Positions 1-6,335 of a stretch of 6,998 nt of DNA are shown here, in pieces. The notes under the pieces were generated by a model. The model was not told the DNA's origin, made no database searches, and saw only the letters and a list, made by a program, of their open reading frames with translations. Both the position numbers and the translations under genes were made by a program. Each line of letters begins with the position of its first letter. Positions within the stretch are counted from its first letter, which is position 1. Source of the stretch: Gammaproteobacteria bacterium (GTDB taxonomy: Bacteria; Pseudomonadota; Gammaproteobacteria; Enterobacterales; Alteromonadaceae). The DNA lies in NCBI GenBank assembly GCA_027484495.1, contig JAIXSW010000416.1, positions 1-6,998 on the forward strand, given 5' to 3'.

Positions 1-714
1 CAGCGCCACGCCCTGCCCATGAATAGCAGCCTGCAGCACCATCGCGGTATGACTGAAAATCGGCCCCTGATTGACGTTAAAATGCTTAAAACCCTGACTG
101 GTAAACCAGGCTTTCCAGGCTTCACGGGTGCCATCGTGCAACAGCGTATGAAAACGTAAATCCGCCGGTTCGTTTAACGGTTTAGCCCGGTTCAACAACA
201 TTGGGGAACACACCGGCACTAGATATTCGGTATGCAGCTTGTCTGCATGCAGATTGCGCCAGCTGCCGCGGCCATAATAAATCGCGACGTCGACGTCGTC
301 AGTCAGCGAACCTTCTTCGTAATCGACAGCGCGAATGCGCACATCAATATCTGGATTCAGCTCACTAAACAGACTTAACCGCGGCACCAGCCACTGGATG
401 GCAAAACTGGGCGGCAGACTGACCGTCAACGAGCCTTTGGCGCCGCGTGCCAGCAGTTTTTCAGTGGCTTCGTGTAATTGCAGGAAAATTTCTTTGATAT
501 CGAGGAAATAACCCTGGCCTTCTTCCGTCAGCAATAAAGAGCGGTTTTTCCGCATAAACAACTTGAGGCCAAGATGGTCTTCCAGCGCTTTGATCTGATG
601 GCTGATCGCCGCCTGAGTGACGAACATTTCCTCTGCCGCTTTGGTAAAGCTTAAATGGCGGGCAGCCGTTTCAAAGGCTTTTAATGCGTTTAGCGGCGGC
701 AGGCGACGGGCCAT
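1..714 (-). CDS. gcvA: GcvA, LysR-type regulator of glycine cleavage (C-terminus cut off)
   Basis: LysR-family DNA-binding regulator that in enterics controls the glycine cleavage operon gcvTHP and the sRNA gcvB in response to glycine and purines. I translated 238 codons from the ATG at 714-712; the frame is open to base 1, so roughly the last 65 residues are missing (the enteric protein is about 305 aa). The start MARRLPPLNALKAFETAARHL and the helix-turn-helix around residues 20-45 (LSFTKAAEEMFVTQAAISHQ) are GcvA-like. So are SLLLTEEGQGYF at 59-70, DDVDVAIYYGRG at 139-150, LVPVCSPMLL at 165-174 and QGPIFSHTAMVLQAAIHGQGVAL at 216-238. This match runs the whole length, well beyond general LysR similarity. 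A GGA lies 8 nt before the ATG. The gene begins 14 nt after the yggX stop, so it is probably cotranscribed with mutY-yggX. Its targets in this organism are not visible here. Confidence 0.93.
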   Translation of the reverse strand, partial: MARRLPPLNALKAFETAARHLSFTKAAEEMFVTQAAISHQIKALEDHLGLKLFMRKNRSLLLTEEGQGYFLDIKEIFLQLHEATEKLLARGAKGSLTVSLPPSFAIQWLVPRLSLFSELNPDIDVRIRAVDYEEGSLTDDVDVAIYYGRGSWRNLHADKLHTEYLVPVCSPMLLNRAKPLNEPADLRFHTLLHDGTREAWKAWFTSQGFKHFNVNQGPIFSHTAMVLQAAIHGQGVAL

Positions 715-728
715 AGGTCAGTTCCGGC

Positions 729-1004
729 TTAAGATTTAGCTTGTGGCACATAGCCTTCAATATCAACAGCTTCGCCTTCAAACAAAAACTTCTGCATCTG
801 CTCTTCCAGCAGTTTGCGATGTTCGAGGTTCATCATGTTGAGTTTTTTCTCATTGATCAGCATGGTCTGTTTGCTTTGCCACTGCGAAAATGCTTCTTTG
901 CTGATGTTGTCGAAGATTTTTTTGCCAAGCTCGCCCGGATACAGCTGGAAATCCAGACCAGGGGCGGTTTTTTTCAGGAATACACAATATACATCGCGGG
1001 CCAT
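729..1004 (-). CDS. yggX: YggX, Fe(2+)-trafficking / oxidative damage protection protein
   Basis: Small cytoplasmic protein of 91 aa, exactly the length of E. coli YggX. In enterics it is linked to Fe(II) handling and to protecting iron-sulfur clusters from superoxide and peroxide. The sequence carries the family core: FQLYPGELGKKIF near residues 19-31, then SKEAFSQWQSKQTMLINEKKLNMM at about 35-58, EHRKLLEEQM, and the C-terminal FLFEGEAVDIEGYVP. Cys7 (MARDVYC), the single conserved cysteine studied in Salmonella YggX, is present. The ATG at 1004-1002 has GGAG 7 nt upstream. The gene follows mutY by 85 nt and precedes gcvA by 14 nt, all on the minus strand. The mutY-yggX order is the same as in enterics, where MutY, an [4Fe-4S] enzyme, sits beside this cluster-protecting protein. 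The gap before it holds a small hairpin and a TACAAT hexamer (1035-1040), so a weak promoter of its own is possible. Confidence 0.96.
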   Translation of the reverse strand: MARDVYCVFLKKTAPGLDFQLYPGELGKKIFDNISKEAFSQWQSKQTMLINEKKLNMMNLEHRKLLEEQMQKFLFEGEAVDIEGYVPQAKS

Positions 1005-1016
1005 TTAATATCTCCG

Positions 1017-1037
1017 AATAGCACAAGTGGCGCTATT
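1017..1037 (-). other. Small inverted repeat just before the yggX ribosome binding site
   Basis: On the minus strand, AATAGC and GCTATT form 6-bp perfect arms that extend to 8 bp in RNA with one G-U pair, around a short loop. The stem ends immediately before the GGAG ribosome binding site of yggX. There is no T-run after it, so it is not a terminator. A TACAAT hexamer (1035-1040, minus strand) overlaps one arm and could be a -10 element, but I see no convincing -35. It may be a leader hairpin, a processing site in the mutY-yggX transcript, or chance. Confidence 0.3.
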
Positions 1038-1089
1038 GTAATGCATTTTAGTTTGGCTGCAGGCGTTTTTCACAAATGCCGTTACCGGG

Positions 1090-2136
1090 CTAGTCTGCTT
1101 TTAGCATTGATTGCAGGTAAAGCCGCACCGGCGCCGGTAAGCCAAAATCATCCAGACTGCTCAGATCAACCCAGGCTTGTTCGGCGTTTTGCAGCGTCAG
1201 TTCAGCCGCCCAGACTTTTGCCTGCAATTTGTAATGGGTGAACTGGTGACTGAATTCACCGATAAGTTCAGCATCTGCCGGTGCCAACTCAGGTTGTGGT
1301 AAACACCAGAGTGCGGGCCAAATGCCGGCGCCAGGTCTTTTTACCAGCAAGACTTTTTGCTGTTGCCGGATCAGCAGAAAATGGCCGTCTTTGACCGGTA
1401 CGGTCTTTTTCGGTTTGGCATTAGGCAGTGATGCGATCCGATTTTGCGCTAACGCCTGGCAATGCGCGGCCAGCGGACACAACTCACACAAAGGCTGGCG
1501 TGGTTTACAAACCGTCGCGCCCAGATCCAGCAAGCCTTGGGCAAAAGCGCGGCAATCCGGATGTGCTTGTTGATGATTCGGTGTCAACAGCTCAGCTTTC
1601 GCCCAGAGTTGTTTTTCCAGCGCCGGCGTATTGGGGATGCCGTCGAGGGCAAATAACCGGCAATACAAACGCCGGACATTCCCGTCGACGATAGGCCCAT
1701 ATTGCTGATAAGCAAACGACATGATGGCACCGGCGGTATAACGGCCGACTCCCGGCACCTGTAATAAAGCATCGAGCGTTGCCGGAAACTCCCCAAGCTC
1801 TGCGATATAACGGGCGGCTTTTTGTAAATTACGTGCCCGGGCATAATAACCAAGGCCCTGCCACAATCGCATCACTTCATCTTCGGCAGCAGCTGCCAGC
1901 GCTTCGGCGTTGGGAAAGGTCTGCATCCAGCGATTGAAATACGGGATCACAGTCGCAACCTGAGTCTGTTGCAGCATTAATTCAGATACCAGCACTTTGT
2001 ATGGCGTGACGTCCTGTTGCCAGGGTAACTGATGACGACCATGACTGCGCTGCCACTCAATGACCTTAGCACTAATCACTGCTAGTTCAGCTTTGCCCGC
2101 ATCTGGCGCTGTGTCGCTATTTCGCATACTGCTCAA
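1090..2136 (-). CDS. mutY: MutY, adenine DNA glycosylase
   Basis: Base-excision repair enzyme that removes adenine mispaired with 8-oxoguanine. It is 348 aa; E. coli MutY is 350. The N-terminal HhH-GPD domain carries LPWQQDVTPYKVLVSELMLQQTQV (about 37-60) with catalytic Glu52, and LWQGLGYYARARNL (91-104). The helix-hairpin-helix is VPGVGRYTAGAI at 127-138, followed by catalytic Asp151 in VDGNVRR. The [4Fe-4S] cysteines are Cys210, 217, 220 and 226 with the expected 6-2-5 spacing. The C-terminal NUDIX-like domain (about 245-345) holds KRPGAGIWPALWCLPQ and FSHQFTHYKL, where Thr300 occupies the Ser of the usual F-S-H 8-oxoG-reading loop. The chosen start is TTG at 2136-2134 because AGGA lies 7 nt upstream. 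An in-frame ATG at 2127-2125 (residue 4) would sit 16 nt from it. It is the first gene of a probable mutY-yggX-gcvA unit and is divergent from trmB. Confidence 0.97.
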   Translation of the reverse strand: MSSMRNSDTAPDAGKAELAVISAKVIEWQRSHGRHQLPWQQDVTPYKVLVSELMLQQTQVATVIPYFNRWMQTFPNAEALAAAAEDEVMRLWQGLGYYARARNLQKAARYIAELGEFPATLDALLQVPGVGRYTAGAIMSFAYQQYGPIVDGNVRRLYCRLFALDGIPNTPALEKQLWAKAELLTPNHQQAHPDCRAFAQGLLDLGATVCKPRQPLCELCPLAAHCQALAQNRIASLPNAKPKKTVPVKDGHFLLIRQQQKVLLVKRPGAGIWPALWCLPQPELAPADAELIGEFSHQFTHYKLQAKVWAAELTLQNAEQAWVDLSSLDDFGLPAPVRLYLQSMLKAD

Positions 2137-2143
2137 AATTATA

Positions 2144-2147
2144 TCCT
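2144..2147 (-). promoter_or_regulatory. Ribosome binding site favouring the TTG start of mutY
   Basis: AGGA on the minus strand, 7 nt before the TTG at 2136-2134 and 16 nt before the alternative ATG at 2127-2125. The spacing argues for TTG as the initiation codon. Confidence 0.5.
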
Positions 2148-2170
2148 GGCCACCGACTACTCAGGCGCGC

Positions 2171-2199
2171 AGTCTAAACGTCCCGGCGCCAACTGCCAA
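2171..2199 (-). promoter_or_regulatory. Candidate sigma-70 promoter for mutY-yggX-gcvA
   Basis: On the minus strand, TTGGCA (2199-2194, five of six matches to the -35 consensus) is followed after exactly 17 nt by TAGACT (2176-2171, four of six at -10). Transcription would start near 2164 and give a leader of about 28 nt to the TTG start of mutY. The element sits back to back with the candidate trmB promoter, with 10 bp between the two -35 hexamers. The call rests on hexamers and spacing only. Confidence 0.4.
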
Positions 2200-2209
2200 C
2201 AGATGCAGG

Positions 2210-2238
2210 TTGAGCATTGTGGCCACAGGCGGCATAAT
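2210..2238 (+). promoter_or_regulatory. Candidate sigma-70 promoter for trmB-rsmC
   Basis: TTGAGC (2210-2215) and CATAAT (2233-2238) are separated by exactly 17 nt. Transcription would start near 2245, leaving a leader of about 22 nt before the trmB ATG and enough room for its GGAG ribosome binding site at 2257-2260. Confidence 0.5.
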
Positions 2239-2266
2239 ATGCGGCCTTTTTTAAGCGGAGTTCCCG

Positions 2267-3025
2267 ATGAGTCAGCAAGCCAATCCCGACCAGTCAGTTT
2301 TAGCGCAACCGGATCTGCCGGATGCAGCAACATCGGCTGAAGAGCCGAAATATCTGCGTCGGATCCGCAGTTTTGTCCTGCGTGAAGGCCGCTTGACCAA
2401 AGGTCAGCAACGCAGCCTGGAACTGTTCTGGCCCACGATGGGGCTGGAATATCAGGCAGAGCTCTATGATTTAGAACAGGTTTTTGGCCGTAAAGCACCG
2501 CTGGTGCTGGAGATCGGTTTTGGCATGGGTAAATCGCTGGTGGCGATGGCCAAAGCTGCGCCACAGATGGATTTTATCGGCATCGAAGTGCACAAACCAG
2601 GCGTAGGCGCCTGTTTGGGCGAAGCCGAAACTGAAGCGGTGCAAAACCTGCGTTTGTTCGAACATGATGCGGTAGAAGTACTGCGTGACTGCATTCCGGA
2701 CGCATCATTAGACACAATTCAATTATTCTTCCCGGATCCGTGGCATAAAAAACGCCATCACAAGCGCCGTATTGTGCAACCAGATTTTGTCCAGATGCTG
2801 CGGCAAAAACTGAAGATCGGCGGAGTGTTCCATCTGGCGACCGATTGGGAAAACTACGCGGAACATATGCTGGAAGTGATGATGGCCGCCGAAGGTTACC
2901 GCAATCAGGCGGAAGATCAGCAATACGTACCAAGACCTGATCACCGGCCTTTGACTAAATTCGAAAACCGTGGCGTTAAACTCGGCCATGGCGTCTGGGA
3001 TCTGATGTTTGAGCGGCAATCCTGA
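2267..3025 (+). CDS. trmB: TrmB, tRNA (guanine-N7-)-methyltransferase
   Basis: Cytoplasmic SAM-dependent Rossmann-fold enzyme that makes m7G46 in the variable loop of tRNAs. It is 252 aa, about 13 longer at the N-terminus than E. coli TrmB (239 aa). The core is shifted by that amount: SAM-site Glu82 in LEIGFGMGKSLV (81-92), Glu107 in IGIEVHKPGVG, Asp134 in HDAVEVL, and catalytic Asp157 in the TrmB signature FFPDPWHKKRHHKRRI (154-169). TDW (192-194) and TKFENRG (230-236) near the C-terminus complete the tRNA-binding set. The first ~27 residues (Gln/Ala/Asp/Pro-rich) look like an unstructured extension. ATG at 2267 has GGAG 6 nt upstream. The gene is divergent from mutY, as in enterics, and its stop TGA (3023-3025) shares one base with the rsmC start codon. 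Confidence 0.97.
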   Translation: MSQQANPDQSVLAQPDLPDAATSAEEPKYLRRIRSFVLREGRLTKGQQRSLELFWPTMGLEYQAELYDLEQVFGRKAPLVLEIGFGMGKSLVAMAKAAPQMDFIGIEVHKPGVGACLGEAETEAVQNLRLFEHDAVEVLRDCIPDASLDTIQLFFPDPWHKKRHHKRRIVQPDFVQMLRQKLKIGGVFHLATDWENYAEHMLEVMMAAEGYRNQAEDQQYVPRPDHRPLTKFENRGVKLGHGVWDLMFERQS

Positions 3026-4050
3026 TGTTGTTCCCACAAAGCCAGCTGGTGCTGCGCAACCGCAATGATTTACAGGGCAAAGTACTGCTGGTCGAGCCGA
3101 TGGCTGACGATCTGGCGCAGGAACTTCAAGCCGCTGCCGTCGATTTCAGTGTTTATTGCACCGATGCTGCAGTCGCTAAAGCCTTTGGCCGTGCCCGTAC
3201 CTGCTTTTTTTCCGCCCGGCTGGACTGCCAGGAGCAGTTCGACACTGTCGTGTTGTTTTATCCAAAAAGCAAAGAGCAGCTGGCGTTTACGCTGGCTGAA
3301 CTCGCGCCTGTGATTCATGCCGACACGCTGGTATATCTGGTTGGTGATAACAAAGGCGGTATAAAGAGCCTGGTCGCCCATGCCGAAAAGCTCGGGTTAC
3401 ATGCCCACAAGCTTGATAACGCCAAACATTGTCTGTGGTTTGTGTTAAACGGGCTGTTTGATAAGCCGTTGCCAAAACAGGATTTTGGCCGGTTCACATT
3501 AACAGCGCAGGTTGGCAGCAACAATCAACAACTGCAGTTTTGCTCGCTACCCGGCGTGTTTAACCACGGTAAACTCGATGCCGGCACCGCTTTGTTGCTA
3601 AAACATCTTGGTCATGTGCAGGCTGGCAAGGTACTGGATTTTGCCTGTGGCGCCGGCATTATCGGCGCCTTGCTGAAGCAGCAACAGCCGTCGATAGAAC
3701 TATATGCCACTGACATCTGTGCTCTCGCTGTCGCATCGGCACAAGCCACGCTGCAACTGAATCAATTGCAGGGTACCACTTTGTGTCAGGATGGCCTTTC
3801 TGCAGGCTTGCCGAAGTTTCAGCATATTGTCAGTAACCCGCCGTTTCATACCGGCTTAAAAACCGATTTGTCTGTAGCGGAGTTGTTTATCAGCCAATGT
3901 AAGCAACATTTAGCCACTGGCGGCACGCTGACGCTGGTTGCTAACGCCCACTTGCCTTATGCCCAGTGGCTGCAAACAGCCTTCGGTAATGTCAAAGAAC
4001 TGGCACGCCAGCAGGGTTTTGTCGTGTATTACAGTAAGTTTGCCGGCTAA
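3025..4050 (+). CDS. rsmC: RsmC, 16S rRNA m2G1207 methyltransferase
   Basis: SAM-dependent enzyme that methylates N2 of G1207 in 16S rRNA in the small subunit. It is 341 aa; E. coli RsmC is 343. As in the family there are two halves. The N-terminal degenerate methyltransferase-like domain (about 1-150) carries LVYLVGDNKGGIKS (102-115). The catalytic C-terminal domain carries LPGVFNHGKLDAGTALLL (175-192), SAM motif I VLDFACGAG (203-211), acidic Asp230 ending strand 2, and the N2-guanine methyltransferase motif SNPPFHTG (270-277). VANAHLPY (305-312) is also typical. Ala207 sits where a glycine is common in motif I. The ATG overlaps the trmB stop by one base (TGATG) and has no good ribosome binding site of its own, so translation is probably coupled to trmB. 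A strong hairpin terminator follows 15 nt after the stop. Confidence 0.95.
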   Translation: MLFPQSQLVLRNRNDLQGKVLLVEPMADDLAQELQAAAVDFSVYCTDAAVAKAFGRARTCFFSARLDCQEQFDTVVLFYPKSKEQLAFTLAELAPVIHADTLVYLVGDNKGGIKSLVAHAEKLGLHAHKLDNAKHCLWFVLNGLFDKPLPKQDFGRFTLTAQVGSNNQQLQFCSLPGVFNHGKLDAGTALLLKHLGHVQAGKVLDFACGAGIIGALLKQQQPSIELYATDICALAVASAQATLQLNQLQGTTLCQDGLSAGLPKFQHIVSNPPFHTGLKTDLSVAELFISQCKQHLATGGTLTLVANAHLPYAQWLQTAFGNVKELARQQGFVVYYSKFAG

Positions 4051-4065
4051 GTAGCGGTTTAACAG

Positions 4066-4092
4066 AAAAAGGCGCCTCGAGCGCCTTTTTTT
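4066..4092. terminator. Bidirectional intrinsic terminator between rsmC and the DUF3293 gene
   Basis: A5, then the stem GGCGC / GCGCC around loop CTCGA, then T7. It is a GC stem with a U-tract in the rsmC direction. In the other direction the A5 reads as T5, so it can also end the convergent DUF3293 transcript. It fills most of the 53-bp gap between the two stop codons. Confidence 0.9.
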
Positions 4093-4103
4093 ACAGCTTA
4101 AAC

Positions 4104-4502
4104 TCAGTCCGCCAGATAGATCTGCCGGCTTTGGTAAGTACCAAGATATTCTTCGTGATTTTTAAACAACGCCGGTACCAGATACAACTCACCGGCTTCG
4201 ACCCAATAAATGGCGTTCTGACAAAATTTCCGTGCCAGTTCAACTGCTGTGGCTTTGTCGCACAACACTGCCCAGCTATGTTCCTGAAATGATAAATCCG
4301 GTGAAGCGCCAATCAGTCGGCGATGGGGTAAATGTGCAGCATTTAAACGGGTTTCGAACTGACAATCTAAAGTCAGGTTCAGCTGATGATGTTTTACATC
4401 ACCATGTGGATTTTGCGCGCTGATGATGGCGAAATTGATTTGGTCACCCAAAGGCTGGTGACACAAAAACACGCTGGTTTTATAGCTTTCCCACAGATCC
4501 AT
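4104..4502 (-). CDS. DUF3293 family protein of unknown function
   Basis: Small soluble protein, 132 aa from the ATG at 4502-4500. It looks like a DUF3293 member, a family I know mainly from marine and aquatic gammaproteobacteria and other proteobacteria with no assigned function. The supporting pattern is LWESYKTSVF at the N-terminus, INFAIISAQNPHGD (about 22-35), RRLIGASPDLSFQEHSWAVL (about 61-80), then ELARKFCQNAIYWVEAGELYLVPAL (about 88-112). I see no signal peptide, membrane segment or catalytic motif. A longer frame starts one codon earlier at TTG 4505-4503. AGGAG at 4513-4509 is 6 nt from the ATG but only 3 nt from that TTG, so ATG is preferred. The gene is monocistronic: it has its own promoter upstream, and it converges on rsmC with a shared terminator. 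The role is not inferable from neighbours. Confidence 0.85.
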   Translation of the reverse strand: MDLWESYKTSVFLCHQPLGDQINFAIISAQNPHGDVKHHQLNLTLDCQFETRLNAAHLPHRRLIGASPDLSFQEHSWAVLCDKATAVELARKFCQNAIYWVEAGELYLVPALFKNHEEYLGTYQSRQIYLAD

Positions 4503-4508
4503 CAAAGG

Positions 4509-4513
4509 CTCCT
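4509..4513 (-). promoter_or_regulatory. Ribosome binding site deciding the DUF3293 start
   Basis: AGGAG on the minus strand, 6 nt before the ATG at 4502-4500. The upstream in-frame TTG at 4505-4503 would be only 3 nt away, so ATG is the better start. Confidence 0.7.
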
Positions 4514-4537
4514 GTCAGCAATTGCATGTCGGCGCTG

Positions 4538-4566
4538 ACTATAACCCAGCCAAAGAATTTTGTCAG
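4538..4566 (-). promoter_or_regulatory. Sigma-70 promoter for the DUF3293 gene
   Basis: On the minus strand, CTGACA (4566-4561) is five of six to the -35 consensus and TATAGT (4543-4538) is five of six at -10, with exactly 17 nt between. Transcription would start near 4531, giving a leader of about 29 nt. It is the best-formed promoter in this window besides the arcA one. Confidence 0.65.
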
Positions 4567-4685
4567 GTCGTTTGCTTAATTACCTGAAAGTGCATAACAT
4601 CACTCAGCGCTATCTCAAACGCGAAAGTCTCCGCCAAATCAATCAGATGTCGGGGCGATGCCTGGTGAGAATGTTGTAAGGGGCT

Positions 4686-6335
4686 GTGAACGGATACATG
4701 AATTCCTTATTACGCACGACATCTATCAAAGCAGCGCTGAGCTGGGTTGTGATGCTGATTTGCAGTGTCACGTTACTGGCATCGCTGACTATTTCCACGC
4801 TGCAGGATATTAGTTTTCAAAAGAAAAAACTGATAGATCAGCTGCACGCCTACGCCAATATCATCGCATTTAACTCCGTCGCCGGCATTTTGTATGACGA
4901 CCCGGAGATCGAAGAAAACCGGCTGAAATCTTTTGCTGCTGTTGATATTTTGCACAACATTCATATCTACAAATTAACAGCTGAAACCGGCGAGCTTAGT
5001 TTTTTTTCCAGTTATAACAGACGTGACGTTGGCCCCCACCCCACACAATTCAGCAAAGTCGAAAAACTACAGCAGCCTCAGTTTGAAGGTGACATTGTCG
5101 AAATCAGTAAAGTTGTTGAGTTTGAAGGGAAAAAGCTCGGGTATATCTACATTCGCGCCAGTATGGCCGAGCTTGGCAAGTATGTGCAAAGCCGGATCCT
5201 GTTTGATCTGTTGATTGCGGTGATTGCTTTACTGTGCGCTTATTTCATCAGCCGCATGTTGCAGCGCCGGTTTACCGCGCCGATTGAAACATTGCTAACA
5301 ACTGTGCAAAAAGTAACCAAAGAGAAAAATTACTCGGTCAGAATGCCGGTTACCGACATTGAAGAGCTGCAAATGCTCGGTCGCGCCGTCAATAACATGC
5401 TCGAACGCATTGAACAGCAAATCAATAAACTGCAACAGGCTGAGCAGGAGATTCGCCATTTAAACCAAGGGCTTGAAGCAAAAATTAATGAACGGACTGT
5501 CGCACTGAAAAGTTCGAACCAGGATCTGTTAAACACACTCGAGACACTGCATCAGTACCAGAATCAGATTGTTGAAACTGAAAAAATGGCCAGCCTTGGC
5601 CAAATGGTGGCCGGTGTTGCCCATGAGGTAAATACACCGATTGGCCTTGGTGTAACAGCGTCGACGCTGATGCAGGACAAATTGACCGATATTCAGAAGG
5701 CCTTCGATGATAAAAAGCTGACGTCAAATCAGCTGGCGAAATTTTTAAGTGAAAGCAAAGAAAACCTCGGCATTATCTATCGTAATCTGGAGCGCGCAGC
5801 CAGTTTGATCCGCAGCTTTAAGCAGGTGGCAGTGGATCAGTCGAACGAAAACCGCAGGCAATTTAATATGTTGCAGCTGATGAATGAAGTTTTGTTGTCA
5901 TTGCGGCCCAATCTGAAAAAGACCCAGCACCAAGTGTTGGTCGAATGTGATCCACAGCTGGAAATTGACAGCAAACCCGGCCCTATCAATCAGATCCTGA
6001 TCAATCTGATAATGAACAGCCTGATCCATGCCTTTGAACATACCGATCACGGCACCATCAACATCACGGTAAAAGTAGAGCAAAACCGCTGTCAAATCCG
6101 ATACAAAGACAACGGCTCTGGCGTGCCTGAACATATCAAAAAACGGATCTTTGACCCCTTCGTCACAACAAAACGGGGTGAAGGCGGCAGTGGTCTGGGG
6201 ATGCATCTGGTGTACAACCTGGTTACTCAGGCATTAAACGGCAAAATAAGCCTGGAAAGTTCGTTAGGTGAAGGTGTCGATATCCTGTTTGATTTTCCGG
6301 TTATCGTAAAAAGCAGCGCAGCATCAACGCTATAA
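4686..6335 (+). CDS. Membrane sensor histidine kinase (CHASE8-like, HAMP, HisKA, HATPase_c)
   Basis: Inner-membrane two-component kinase, 549 aa. Order: first membrane segment about 14-38; periplasmic sensor about 39-168, with YANIIAFNSVAGILYDDPE (56-74) and FEGKKLGYIYIRASMAEL (146-163) resembling CHASE8; second membrane segment about 170-188; HAMP about 189-243; coiled coil about 240-300. The HisKA box is MASLGQMVAGVAHEVNTPIG with phosphorylated His313. ATPase boxes: N (Asn440, Asn444), G1 (Asp475-NGSGV), F (489-492 FDPF), G2 (GEGGSGLGM, 498-506). There is no receiver, HPt or PAS domain, so it is not ArcB. The start is uncertain. GTG at 4686 has AAGGGG only 2 nt away. ATG at 4698 (residue 5) has CGGA 3 nt away and would lose four residues. 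The ligand is unknown. arcA follows 196 bp downstream but has its own promoter, so partnership is only suggested. Confidence 0.9.
   Translation: MNGYMNSLLRTTSIKAALSWVVMLICSVTLLASLTISTLQDISFQKKKLIDQLHAYANIIAFNSVAGILYDDPEIEENRLKSFAAVDILHNIHIYKLTAETGELSFFSSYNRRDVGPHPTQFSKVEKLQQPQFEGDIVEISKVVEFEGKKLGYIYIRASMAELGKYVQSRILFDLLIAVIALLCAYFISRMLQRRFTAPIETLLTTVQKVTKEKNYSVRMPVTDIEELQMLGRAVNNMLERIEQQINKLQQAEQEIRHLNQGLEAKINERTVALKSSNQDLLNTLETLHQYQNQIVETEKMASLGQMVAGVAHEVNTPIGLGVTASTLMQDKLTDIQKAFDDKKLTSNQLAKFLSESKENLGIIYRNLERAASLIRSFKQVAVDQSNENRRQFNMLQLMNEVLLSLRPNLKKTQHQVLVECDPQLEIDSKPGPINQILINLIMNSLIHAFEHTDHGTINITVKVEQNRCQIRYKDNGSGVPEHIKKRIFDPFVTTKRGEGGSGLGMHLVYNLVTQALNGKISLESSLGEGVDILFDFPVIVKSSAASTL

Noticed and set aside
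741..1241. 166-codon plus-strand open frame
   Set aside because: It lies antisense to yggX and the mutY 3' end, both certain genes; its translation shows no family resemblance and it has no ribosome binding site.
2157..2564. 135-codon minus-strand open frame antisense to trmB
   Set aside because: It overlaps trmB and its promoter region; the proline/cysteine-rich low-coherence translation is typical of an antisense shadow.
4526..4579. 17-codon ATG frame upstream of the kinase
   Set aside because: No ribosome binding site, and it overlaps the DUF3293 promoter on the other strand.
5898..6206. 102-codon minus-strand frame inside the kinase ATPase domain
   Set aside because: It is antisense to conserved N, G1 and F boxes, so its openness is explained by the kinase codons.
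4686..6335. Kinase as ArcB
   Set aside because: ArcB is a hybrid kinase with PAS, receiver and HPt domains of about 780 aa; this 549-aa protein has a large periplasmic domain and ends after the ATPase domain.
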